From Hymenobacter amundsenii (lineage in GTDB: Bacteria; Bacteroidota; Bacteroidia; Cytophagales; Hymenobacteraceae): a DNA stretch of 64,000 nt. Of this stretch, positions 51,660 through 58,897 are shown piece after piece. The position numbers and the translations under genes were made by a program. The notes beneath the pieces are model-generated. The model worked only from the letters and a program-made list of their open reading frames with translations. It was not told where the DNA came from and ran no database searches. The first letter of the stretch is position 1; every line of letters begins with the position of its first letter. Location of the stretch: positions 1 through 64,000 of the forward strand of contig NZ_NIRR01000018.1 in NCBI RefSeq assembly GCF_002204745.1, in the 5' to 3' direction.

Positions 51660-51694
51660 CAATAATACCGCTCGTAGCACCCGCACAAAAGGAC
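51660..51694 (-). promoter_or_regulatory. Phage late-type promoter motif, copy 7 (fibre operon)
   Basis: GTCCTTT, exactly 20 bases ending in GG, then TATTATTG (closer to the host -7 box than the other six), 20 bases before the ATG at 51639. Confidence 0.7.
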
Positions 51695-51851
51695 TTGCCG
51701 CCGGGCCTGGACCCCGCGGCAAGAAATAGTAATTCTGTTGTCATATAGGGGATATCAGGGGGGTGTTCGCAGGGAACAATTTAGCTAATATCCAACAATA
51801 TGCCAAAGATTCAATTAGAGGTAATCGTTTGATTATGCAATAAATACGCTC

Positions 51852-52018
51852 TTATTTATCGAGTGTTGGTTGAGTCTTCACGTATCCATCCTGCTCGTAA
51901 GCTACTCCGCAGAATGGGCAGTAGGAAAACAGGAGGCTTAGGTTGGCCGATTGCGGCTTGCCGGGCTGCCCACCCTTCCTGAATCGGGCAGATCGAATAC
52001 TTTGCAGAAGGGATGCAT
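51852..52018 (-). pseudogene. Small zinc-ribbon gene, frameshifted
   Basis: An ATG at 52018 begins MHPFCKVFDLPDSG, and a different frame continues to ...NLSLLFSYCPFCGVAYEQDG ending at 51852. One base restored in the G-run near 51970 joins them into a 55-aa protein with a CPFC zinc ribbon. The span is one base short of a multiple of three. The gap 51695-51851 has no other gene. Confidence 0.45.
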
Positions 52019-52022
52019 GGGC

Positions 52023-52319
52023 TCAGCTTTCCGTTACGCGGCCAAGACCATCACCCCGGCTCAGGATAGACAGTGCTTCGACTACTATCCGGCTGACGTG
52101 CACGATGCCGTTATCCATCGTTACACTTACCTCCACTGCTTCTACCAGCTGACCATGCTCAAGCGAGGCAGCAGGATCAACCTTGCGGGTCATCTGGATA
52201 TTAACCACCCGGTGGCCATACACGTGCTCTTGCAGGGCCTGCTCCATTTCTGTGCGGTCGGAACCGCTCGTAATGCGGGCGTCGGCCGAATAGTCTTCTT
52301 TGTTGAACGGATTCTTCAT
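52023..52319 (-). CDS. Hypothetical phage protein
   Basis: 98 aa, MKNPFNKEDYSADARITSGS, mixed fold with strands (RVVNIQMTRKVD; AVEVSVTMDNGIVHVSRIVV). No family recognised. Coupled to the frameshifted gene upstream by an ATGA overlap. Confidence 0.55.
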   Translation of the reverse strand: MKNPFNKEDYSADARITSGSDRTEMEQALQEHVYGHRVVNIQMTRKVDPAASLEHGQLVEAVEVSVTMDNGIVHVSRIVVEALSILSRGDGLGRVTES

Positions 52320-52581
52320 CGTATGTTGATTTTAGAGGTGGCTATTTCCTGGAGCCTGGCCGGCAGCAGCTCGAGGTTGCTGATGCGGCCGGCCAGCCGC
52401 TCCCGGCTCAGGTAGTAGGCCAGCGCCGGGGCCGTGCGAGTGAACGGGTTTACCTGGCGGCCGTGGGTGTCGAGCACGGCCCAGCCCTCGAACTCGCTCA
52501 GGTGCTCCAGTAATAGTTCGCCACTGGGGGCCGGGCCGGCCGGCTGCCGGGGCCGGCGCCCAGGGTGGGGGGTGGTTTCAT
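52316..52581 (-). pseudogene. Small phage gene with frameshift in a G6 run
   Basis: ATG at 52581 (ATGA overlap with the upstream stop) reads MKPPP and then runs out of frame. Adding one base in the six-base homopolymer 52567-52572 gives MKPPPHPGRRPRQPAG... and continues to a stop at 52316 as an 88-aa protein with a helical core (SGELLLEHLSEFEGWAVLDT). The span is one base short of a multiple of three. Function unknown. Confidence 0.6.
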
Positions 52582-52922
52582 ACCTGCTCCAGCGCAGCTT
52601 TCTTAAGCACCGCGAGAATTGCTTGTCGTGCTTCGTTATCAATGCGCATTCCATAGCCCGTGCTCTGCACAATTTCAAGTAACTCCCTGGCGTGTCGCTG
52701 CTGGAGCGTCTCTATTATTATAGCACAGGCACTGATGTCAATCGGCAGTTCACAATCCGCCTGCACCAGCGCTTCGCCTTTGGGAAATTGGCCGACCGTC
52801 TGCAGCCTTATCCCCAGCACGGAACCAGGGCATGTGGGTTTGGTACAAGGGCAGTCGAATGCGGCGATGCAGATGAGCAGTTGGTGGCCAGCCGTTTCGA
52901 ATAATTTGGCGGAACGAATCAT
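52578..52922 (-). CDS. Hypothetical phage protein, Cys-rich middle
   Basis: 114 aa (MIRSAKLFETAGHQLLICIA), with cysteines clustered as FDCPCTKPTCPG near residue 27 and a helical C-terminus. ATGA overlap with the upstream gene fixes the start at 52922. No family recognised. Confidence 0.5.
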   Translation of the reverse strand: MIRSAKLFETAGHQLLICIAAFDCPCTKPTCPGSVLGIRLQTVGQFPKGEALVQADCELPIDISACAIIIETLQQRHARELLEIVQSTGYGMRIDNEARQAILAVLKKAALEQV

Positions 52923-53308
52923 AATTCGAAGAAGCGGTTGAGGTTGAGGGCCTTCTGATTGATACGGCCGTAAATGCAGTTGAAATAGTTCTGATGCTGA
53001 GCCTGGGCCGCGTGTAGCTCCTCGTCCACCATCAGCCGGTTGAGCAGCACGAGCTCCTCGACGCGCAGCCGCCACTTGCGGGCTTTCAGCCGCCGCAGCC
53101 GGTCGCGGGGCCAGTTGCCGGCCAGTAGCCCGGTCAGGCGGGTGAGCACGCGGGTAAGGGGCCGGATGCTGAGCAGCTGCTGGCGGTAGATGGGCCGGTA
53201 GCCGCTCACCACATTGAGGCGGTAGAGGTACAGGCGCAGCGCGTGGCAGAGCGCATCGGCTTCAGCCTGGTGTAGCTCCACTACCTGGTCGTGTTCGCTC
53301 AGATTCAT
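52919..53308 (-). CDS. Hypothetical helical phage protein
   Basis: 129 aa, strongly helical and basic (MNLSEHDQVVELHQAEADAL; RDRLRRLKARKWRLRVEEL). No family recognised. Follows the replication-type gene after eight bases. Confidence 0.5.
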   Translation of the reverse strand: MNLSEHDQVVELHQAEADALCHALRLYLYRLNVVSGYRPIYRQQLLSIRPLTRVLTRLTGLLAGNWPRDRLRRLKARKWRLRVEELVLLNRLMVDEELHAAQAQHQNYFNCIYGRINQKALNLNRFFEL

Positions 53309-53315
53309 GACGCGG

Positions 53316-54683
53316 TCAGCTTGTAGCGGCTTTCGTCGCCAGGGACTGCCCCGCCATTTCGTAGAAACGCTTCAGCGCCGATTCCCGTCCCAGCAACCGA
53401 ATCCGGTTCTCATGCCAGCGGTATAGCTCCCAGGCCGTGAATTCCTTCACGCGTTTGGTTGCGGAGATTTTCAGCCCCCGTTGCAGCTGCTTGAACTGCG
53501 AAAACTCTGTTTCTGCGGCCTGTAGGGCAGTTGTGATCCGGCGATACCGCTGCTTGACCTCGTTTTCGGCCAGCCATTGCTCGGTACGAATGAAGCCGTT
53601 GGGGTTGTGAGCATCAAAATAACCCAAGCCGTTGGTATACAGCGCGTAGGGCCAGGATACTTCAGCATCCGTGTGGCGGGCAAACCACTTGCCGGCCAGC
53701 CGGACGCGCTCCAGGCAGCCGGCGTGGTACTGCTGCCACTGGGGCAACGTGAGGTGCGTGGTATCCAGGTGCCGGTAGACGCCGGCGGCAATGGCGTCTA
53801 GGCTCAGCTGGTACTGCTCGGCGGTGAAGCGCTTGCGGGGATACAGCATCCTGCAGGCTTTTGTGAATAACTCTTCGCTGAACAGGGCCAGCATTCGGGC
53901 TTTTTGCGCTTCTACAGCACTCTGCTGACGAATGATCTTCGCTGGTGCCTTAGGCCCTAAAAGTGCCTTCAGCCGCCCCCCAGCCCCTTGTTTCCCCATT
54001 TTCGGCGCCGCTTCGTCCCCCGCCGCGTCCGCTCCGCCAGCCCGGGCACTAATTTCTTTTTCCTGGTTTTCCGGTGTTTTCCACTTTTCCACCTGGTTAG
54101 TTAGAGTAGTATTTATTAATCTATTTGGAGCCTGTATAGGCGGAAGTTTTGTACCGTAATCAGAAACACAAACGGGCTGGCATATACCTGAACCCCCGTT
54201 ATTTAGTCCTCCTTTTTGTGTGTTTTGTACCATTTCAAACAGGTACTTTTTGCTGATTACCAACTCCAAATTCCGGCGCCAACCGTGGAAATACTTCGCT
54301 ATAATGAGGCCGGCATCCATCAGCTGGGCGATGTGGGTGCGCATGGTCCGGTCTGAGAGGCTACGCTTCTTGCCTAGCTCAACACAGTTAACTTCTATTA
54401 CCACCCCTTCCGATAGCCCCCCCTCGTGGCCTTCCTGCAGGAATTGTACTTGACGCAGTTGGTGAACTGCATCCAAGGCGCGCTTGATCAACAGCGCACC
54501 CGTATCCTTACAGCTGGCAGAAAAGGGCTTCTGCGGCACATAGACCACCTGCTGGGTGCCAGCCCGGGTGCCACGCTTAATGAGCCGCGTGAGTTGCTTG
54601 GTCTCGCTTTTGCTGAGAAGAAAGTTGTAGAAGTCGTGCCAGTGGCGGCGGGCCTTACGGAGAGAGAGAGGCTGTGGAAACAT
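53316..54683 (-). CDS. Winged-helix replication-type protein
   Basis: 455 aa, likely DNA replication initiator or helicase-loader-like protein. An N-terminal winged helix (about residues 100-145; LSDRTMRTHIAQLMDAGLII) is followed by a long low-complexity Ala/Lys/Glu linker and a C-terminal helical domain rich in Tyr/Trp (about 290-430). The start MFPQPLSLRKARRHW at 54683 is chosen because the upstream in-frame part is antisense-like. It is the first gene after a 346-base noncoding gap. Function inferred from winged helix, size and position. Confidence 0.6.
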   Translation of the reverse strand: MFPQPLSLRKARRHWHDFYNFLLSKSETKQLTRLIKRGTRAGTQQVVYVPQKPFSASCKDTGALLIKRALDAVHQLRQVQFLQEGHEGGLSEGVVIEVNCVELGKKRSLSDRTMRTHIAQLMDAGLIIAKYFHGWRRNLELVISKKYLFEMVQNTQKGGLNNGGSGICQPVCVSDYGTKLPPIQAPNRLINTTLTNQVEKWKTPENQEKEISARAGGADAAGDEAAPKMGKQGAGGRLKALLGPKAPAKIIRQQSAVEAQKARMLALFSEELFTKACRMLYPRKRFTAEQYQLSLDAIAAGVYRHLDTTHLTLPQWQQYHAGCLERVRLAGKWFARHTDAEVSWPYALYTNGLGYFDAHNPNGFIRTEQWLAENEVKQRYRRITTALQAAETEFSQFKQLQRGLKISATKRVKEFTAWELYRWHENRIRLLGRESALKRFYEMAGQSLATKAATS

Positions 54684-55030
54684 TTTAAATTTCGTAAAAA
54701 ATGGGCAAAGCGCTGCCAGCGAGCCGGAAAACGCGTTTTTCGGCAACCAATAATTTTGGGGTAAAGCGAGGTCAGAAGCCTGTATCAGGCCGCCGCCACG
54801 GCGCCGGCATCCTGCCGGCATTCGCTCCTCGCCCGGCCTCACGACCGGCACTGCCACTCTTCAGGCTTTCCCCAGCCATGGGTTACAGCGGCCCATGCGG
54901 GCACGAGGAGGTATGCTAAGCGCCGTAGCGGGTGGCCCTGGTAGCCGCGCCACCTAATGCGGCTACCAGGGCCGGGAAACCGGCTGCGGCGGGCGGCCCG
55001 GGTGGGCGCGCTGGGCGTGGAGGCGGCAGC
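54684..55030. other. Noncoding gap with 15-bp hairpin
   Basis: 346 bases without a convincing gene. It holds a perfect 15-bp hairpin (arms 54934-54948 and 54959-54973, GGCCCTGGTAGCCGC) and an AT-rich stretch upstream of the replication-type gene. Possible content: terminator of the early operon, promoter of the replication gene, or phage replication origin. Confidence 0.5.
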
Positions 55031-55234
55031 TCATGCGCGGGTGGCTTTGCGGGCCAGCAGCAGCAGCGCGGCGGCCACGAGTACTAAAGCCCAGGGCCCC
55101 CAGAGCGGCAGCCAGATCCACCACCAGCTCCAGCCGGCTACCGGCGTGTGGCCGTTGAGCTTGAGCACGAGTAGCGTAAGCAGGGCCAGCAGCAGCAAGC
55201 CAATGATGCGGTTGAGGCGTGGGGTCGTTGTCAT
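55031..55234 (-). CDS. Small two-helix membrane protein
   Basis: 67 aa with two membrane helices (IGLLLLALLTLLVLKLNG; WGPWALVLVAAALLLLA) separated by a Trp-rich loop (GWSWWWIWLPLW). Bacteroidota phages often carry proteins with such a WSWWW loop, sometimes named transmembrane fragile-X-F-like; role unknown. Overlaps the upstream gene by four bases, at the end of the early operon. Confidence 0.55.
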   Translation of the reverse strand: MTTTPRLNRIIGLLLLALLTLLVLKLNGHTPVAGWSWWWIWLPLWGPWALVLVAAALLLLARKATRA

Positions 55235-55650
55235 AGCGGCGCTTCTTCTAGGTCAGTGGGGGCCAGCGGCTTGAACTCCTTGGTGGTGCGGCTGGTGAAG
55301 GCCACGAAGTAGAGCCGGCTCTGCGGGTCGTAGCGCTGAATGCGGCCGATGGCTCCTTTCAGCTCGCCTTTTATCACGCGCACCCGGGTTTCGGGCGAAA
55401 GCTCCGTGGCGGGGCCGGGCTGCGCGGCGGCCAGGTGGTGGCCCTTCTTAAAGTGTAGCAGGCACGAGGAGCAGGCGTCGGGCGGTACGCGCTTAGCATC
55501 GCCCCAGGGCGTGAGCAAGCCGGCTTTGCGCTCGTAAGAGCAGAGGGTGCCGCCGTCCCCATCGAAGTAGTGGAAGCGCGTCTGGCCGGGCTTGGTGCTG
55601 GCCCAGACGCTGGCCACCGTGAAGCTGAGCTGATCATGTTGCTTAGCCAT
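55231..55650 (-). CDS. Early phage protein with KOW-like segment
   Basis: 139 aa. An N-terminal beta region with three cysteines (CSYERK, CSSCLLHF) could form a zinc site, and a C-terminal segment (ETRVRVIKGELKGAIGRIQR) has the pattern of a KOW/SH3-like RNA-polymerase-binding motif, as in antiterminators. That is speculative. ATG overlaps the upstream stop region by eight bases. Confidence 0.5.
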   Translation of the reverse strand: MAKQHDQLSFTVASVWASTKPGQTRFHYFDGDGGTLCSYERKAGLLTPWGDAKRVPPDACSSCLLHFKKGHHLAAAQPGPATELSPETRVRVIKGELKGAIGRIQRYDPQSRLYFVAFTSRTTKEFKPLAPTDLEEAPL

Positions 55651-55978
55651 CAGCCGGCCCTCCCTCCTGCGCCAGCTGCTGGTCGATTTCGGCGATGCGC
55701 TGCTCGTAGCGCGACATGTCGTACTTGATGTCGGCCACTTCGGGGGCCAGGCGCACGTGAGCGCGGGCCAGGCGCACCAAGTCGCGGTCGGCAGTCAGCT
55801 TTTGGGCCAGCGCGGCCCGCTCGGTGCGCAGGCGCTGCCGGCGGATGGTGTCGGGAGCGGGCAGCTCACTCAGGTCGCGCAGCTGCACGGGCTGCTCCTG
55901 GGCCAGCAGCGTGGCCAGGCTCCGGAACCCGGCGTCGGCCGGGTTGGAGGTATAGAGGTTGAGAACTGGCTGTTGCAT
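55643..55978 (-). CDS. Hypothetical early phage protein
   Basis: 111 aa, helical, Arg/Glu-rich C-terminal half (TERAALAQKLTADRDLVRLA; SRYEQRIAEIDQQLAQE), coiled-coil-like. No family recognised. Confidence 0.5.
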   Translation of the reverse strand: MQQPVLNLYTSNPADAGFRSLATLLAQEQPVQLRDLSELPAPDTIRRQRLRTERAALAQKLTADRDLVRLARAHVRLAPEVADIKYDMSRYEQRIAEIDQQLAQEGGPADG

Positions 55979-55982
55979 GGCA

Positions 55983-56246
55983 TCAGGCGGCTACGGCGGT
56001 GGTACCATCGACTACCTCGGCCTCAACCCACAACTGCTCGTGCAGGGCGTGCACGTGGATTTTGCGCAGGTTTTGACTGCGGCGGGCTTCATCGAGCAGA
56101 ATCTCCGTCGTTTCCGAATCGGGAAACAGGCGCAGCTTCCGCTCCAGCTGGGTCAGGCGCTGCGAGTAGGTCTGGATAGCGAGGGCGTGGTCGGCGGGTT
56201 CGAGACGCATAAATTCATCCGGGGTAAGGGTGTCGATATTGCTCAT
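55983..56246 (-). CDS. Hypothetical early phage protein
   Basis: 87 aa, helical (MSNIDTLTPDEFMRLEPADH; RLTQLERKLRLFPDSE). No family recognised; small soluble protein of the early operon. Confidence 0.5.
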   Translation of the reverse strand: MSNIDTLTPDEFMRLEPADHALAIQTYSQRLTQLERKLRLFPDSETTEILLDEARRSQNLRKIHVHALHEQLWVEAEVVDGTTAVAA

Positions 56247-56282
56247 GGGGAAAGCGGGAAGAGTGAGAGAAAAGCGTGTTTT

Positions 56283-56621
56283 CTAGGACGCCACGCGCAT
56301 GCGCGGCATCTCTTTCAAGTCGTGAATCGTGAAGCCGATACCCTCGCCGTAGGCCAGCAGCGCAGCGCGGGGAATGCGCAGAAAACCCGGCGAAAACTCC
56401 AGCGCGAAGAGCTGCACGAGCTTGCCCCGGCGGTCGGCCTTGCCCTCCTGCACCCACTTTTTCACCGTCCGGGTGCTCACGCGGGTGGCCGTGGCCACCT
56501 CCTCGAGCGTGAGGTACTCGTCGGGCCCGGTGGCCGGCGCGGCCGGGGTGGCCAGCAGCTGCGCCATGCGGGCGAAGAGCTGCTCCAGGTCGGCTTTGGT
56601 GGCGAGTTCGTCGGGGCGCAT
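56283..56621 (-). CDS. Excisionase/MerR-like DNA-binding protein
   Basis: 112 aa. A helical N-terminus (MRPDELATKADLEQLFARMA) precedes a winged helix-turn-helix of the HTH_17/excisionase class (YLTLEEVATATRVSTRTVKK, then WVQEGKADRRGKLVQLFALE). Excisionases direct prophage excision; the position in the early operon fits. It could instead be a transcription factor. Confidence 0.65.
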   Translation of the reverse strand: MRPDELATKADLEQLFARMAQLLATPAAPATGPDEYLTLEEVATATRVSTRTVKKWVQEGKADRRGKLVQLFALEFSPGFLRIPRAALLAYGEGIGFTIHDLKEMPRMRVAS

Positions 56622-56625
56622 AGGC

Positions 56626-56850
56626 TTAGCTGGCTATTGCCATGATGGTGGCGGCGCCGGCCAATGGGCCGGTGCGCATGCGGAAGTGAAGCTCTTCGGC
56701 CAGGTTGGGGTGGCGCGGGGCCAGCACCTGGTAGAGCTGGTCGTAGCGGGCGGGGTCGTGCACCTCGATGCAGGCCGCATCGAGCACGGCATCGGCGACC
56801 GGCAGCTCGGCCGGGTTCACGGGGCCGGGAGGGGGCGGGATAGTGAGCAT
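56626..56850 (-). CDS. Hypothetical early phage protein
   Basis: 74 aa, Pro-rich start (MLTIPPPPGPVNPAELPVAD) then a helical region. No family recognised. Start overlaps the upstream stop by one base. Confidence 0.45.
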   Translation of the reverse strand: MLTIPPPPGPVNPAELPVADAVLDAACIEVHDPARYDQLYQVLAPRHPNLAEELHFRMRTGPLAGAATIMAIAS

Positions 56851-57194
56851 CAGGCGGCTAGGCTAAGCGGTGGCACCATCACCCGGAACTCGCGGCGGCA
56901 GTCCGTCAGGTCGATTTCGCGGATGCCGGCGGGCAGTGGCAGCAGCAGCACCTCCTCGTGGGTGTAGTCTTCCTGCACGGCTGAGCGCAGCTGCGCGGGC
57001 ATCGAGCCGGCCACGTACACCAGCAGGTTGCCGGCGTGGCGGCAGTACCCGACGATGGGCTGGGGCGCGGCCAGCTTTACTGGCTGGCTGCTGGTGAGGG
57101 CGCATAGGGCGCTGCCTCGCTCGAATCCGGACACGCGGATTCGCTTGCCGTTCAGGCCCGTCAGGCTGATGGGGCGGCAAAAGGTCTTCTTCAT
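56850..57194 (-). CDS. Hypothetical early phage protein
   Basis: 114 aa, beta-type composition (MKKTFCRPISLTGLNGKRIR; GIREIDLTDCRREFRVMVPP). No family recognised. Confidence 0.5.
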   Translation of the reverse strand: MKKTFCRPISLTGLNGKRIRVSGFERGSALCALTSSQPVKLAAPQPIVGYCRHAGNLLVYVAGSMPAQLRSAVQEDYTHEEVLLLPLPAGIREIDLTDCRREFRVMVPPLSLAA

Positions 57195-57226
57195 GGGGAA
57201 ATTGGAAGAGTGTGAGAGGATAGGAT

Positions 57227-57460
57227 TTAGGCGGCTACTGCCTCAGGGAGTAGGTGCGCGGGAATCTCAAATTCTGGCAGCGCGTGCTTCACCAGCGCGA
57301 CGAGGTCACGCAGGACTGGCCGACGGCCGATGCGAACCAATTCCAGCAGGTTAGCTGGGGTCTCGTAGCCTGCCCTGACGGCATATGTAGAGGCCATCGT
57401 TGGCAATATTTCGCATACCTCACCCATCAGATGATAGTATTTCTGCTTGTCCGTCATCAT
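57227..57460 (-). CDS. First early-operon protein, possible Cro/CII-like regulator
   Basis: 77 aa, first gene divergent from the repressor. A helical start (KYYHLMGEVCEILPTM) and a middle that may form an HTH (ANLLELVRIGRRPVLRDLVA). By position it would be a Cro/CII-type regulator. Starts at 57460 or 57457 (two adjacent Met codons). Confidence 0.5.
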   Translation of the reverse strand: MMTDKQKYYHLMGEVCEILPTMASTYAVRAGYETPANLLELVRIGRRPVLRDLVALVKHALPEFEIPAHLLPEAVAA

Positions 57461-57599
57461 CGTGTTTGCACGGTTTCTTCGCGCAATTCATTACTTGCGC
57501 TATCTTGTTACCGACTGTCTGTCAGGTCAACAAACATACGCGCAATTGTCTAAAAACGGGCAATTGATAATTAATTAATTTCTCAATTGTCTCTGATAT
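57461..57599. promoter_or_regulatory. Lysis-lysogeny switch region with operators
   Basis: Divergent region between the early operon and the repressor. Three CAATTG hexamers lie at 57543-57548, 57561-57566 and 57584-57589. On the minus strand TATGTTTG (57531-57538), an exact host -7 box, faces the early genes, with one hexamer in its spacer. A GCGCAA/TTGCGC inverted repeat lies at 57481-57500. The hexamer at 57584 is 10 bases before the repressor ATG, so the repressor may also control itself. Confidence 0.6.
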
Positions 57600-58052
57600 A
57601 TGCCCCAAGAGACTGTAAGTCAAAGGATTAAAATTCTCATAAAAGCACTAGGATTGAATCCAAAGAGCTTTAGTGAGAAGTACGGAGTCAATGAAGGGAC
57701 TACGCGTGGCTACACTACACGCGGTTCTGTTCCAAATGCTGAATACATCGGCACGCTCCTAAGAGCAATTGAAAATTTAAATGCGCAATGGCTCTTACTA
57801 GGAGAAGGTTCGATGTTCACTGGCGCTGCTGAACAGGCCTCCACCTACCAAAAAAATTCCGGGGGCAACAATATCGGCCAGAACACCGGCACCGGTAGCG
57901 TGACCCAGACGCACACCGAGGCTACCTCCAGTGAGCTTCAGCAGCACTTGGAGGCAGCCCGGCGTGAAAACGAACTTCTCAAAAACCAGCTCCGCGATAA
58001 GGAGCGCATCATCCAACTGCTCGAACGCCACTCCCCCATGCCCCCCACCTAA
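57600..58052 (+). CDS. Phage repressor-like HTH protein, copy 1
   Basis: 150 aa. An N-terminal Cro/CI-type helix-turn-helix (SQRIKILIKALGLNPKSFSE; NAEYIGTLLRAIENLNAQWL; LLGEGSMF) and a C-terminal tail: a Gly/Asn-rich turn (NIGQNTGTGSVTQTH) and a coiled coil ending in LRDKERIIQLLERH. The coiled coil probably dimerises the protein. It is the likely lysogeny repressor acting at the CAATTG sites; no LexA-type protease domain is present, so induction would need another signal. Confidence 0.75.
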   Translation: MPQETVSQRIKILIKALGLNPKSFSEKYGVNEGTTRGYTTRGSVPNAEYIGTLLRAIENLNAQWLLLGEGSMFTGAAEQASTYQKNSGGNNIGQNTGTGSVTQTHTEATSSELQQHLEAARRENELLKNQLRDKERIIQLLERHSPMPPT

Positions 58053-58061
58053 CCCCACTCA

Positions 58062-58520
58062 ATGCCGTGTCGCCCAGCAGAACGCATGGGCCACTTGCGG
58101 ACAGTATTGCAACTCAACACCAGTGAATTCGCGCTGCTGCTGGATCTGCCCCGAAAACGGATGAAACGCATCCTGCGGAGCACGGCCAAGCCCAGCGTAT
58201 CGCTTCTGGCCCGCGTCAGGCGGGCACTGCCCTACATTAATCCCGATTGGCTCCTCACCGGCGAGGGGCCGGTGCTTTACACACCTGCTACCGCCCCCGC
58301 CGACCCGCTCTATTTGCCCCTGCCAAGCACACCTATCGCTCTATCCCCCGGCAACGCCATCCACACCAATCATGGCACCGCCAACCAAACGCTCAACATC
58401 CTGCATTGCCAGCAAAGCCTGAATGTCTGCCGCCAACACATGGCCATGCTCCAGCAGCAGCTGCGGGATAAGGAGCGCATCATTCAATTACTTGAACTGC
58501 AGCTTAATTCCGCTCACTAA
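58062..58520 (+). CDS. Phage repressor-like protein, copy 2 (paralogue)
   Basis: 152 aa, nine bases after copy 1. Its layout repeats it: a degenerate N-terminal HTH (NTSEFALLLDLPRKRMKRIL; PYINPDWLLTGEGPVLY), a Pro-rich linker, a Gly/Asn turn (GNAIHTNHGTANQTLN) and the same coiled-coil end (LRDKERIIQLLELQ). The shared end suggests the two can form heterodimers. Start could be 58062 or 58086. Confidence 0.65.
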   Translation: MPCRPAERMGHLRTVLQLNTSEFALLLDLPRKRMKRILRSTAKPSVSLLARVRRALPYINPDWLLTGEGPVLYTPATAPADPLYLPLPSTPIALSPGNAIHTNHGTANQTLNILHCQQSLNVCRQHMAMLQQQLRDKERIIQLLELQLNSAH

Positions 58521-58897
58521 TGTCCAAGAAAACGATTCTTATCATCAGCTTTTTTGCCTTGCTTATTTACGGCGCGGTAACATCAAAATCTTCGCCGCCT
58601 GAGAAAGATTATGTTGACATACACCCTGGAATCAAAGCTATTACGGCGGGGCTGGTAGTAAGCAACACGGACACCTTCTCCTACTACCGCCCAGAAATCA
58701 CCATCAACAAAGACTACAAGTATATTGCCCCAAGCGTCGGTAAAAACGGAAACATAGTAGTGCGCTGGGACGATTTTGTTGACAGCGACGGCAAACGGTT
58801 TTCCGCTGTTAGCTCCAAAGTGGCCCATCTTAAAATCGTCACGGCCGCCCCTAACAAGAAGCTGGGTATATTCATTACTCAGGAAGTAGGCCGGTGA
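58520..58897 (+). CDS. Small exported protein of the lysogeny operon
   Basis: 125 aa, unknown. An N-terminal signal or anchor (KKTILIISFFALLIYGAVTS) and a beta-rich exported domain (KYIAPSVGKNGNIVVRWDDF). Its ATG shares a base with the repressor stop (TAATG), so it is expressed in the lysogen. This is the usual place for superinfection-exclusion or phage-defence genes; the function is not known. Confidence 0.6.
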   Translation: MSKKTILIISFFALLIYGAVTSKSSPPEKDYVDIHPGIKAITAGLVVSNTDTFSYYRPEITINKDYKYIAPSVGKNGNIVVRWDDFVDSDGKRFSAVSSKVAHLKIVTAAPNKKLGIFITQEVGR

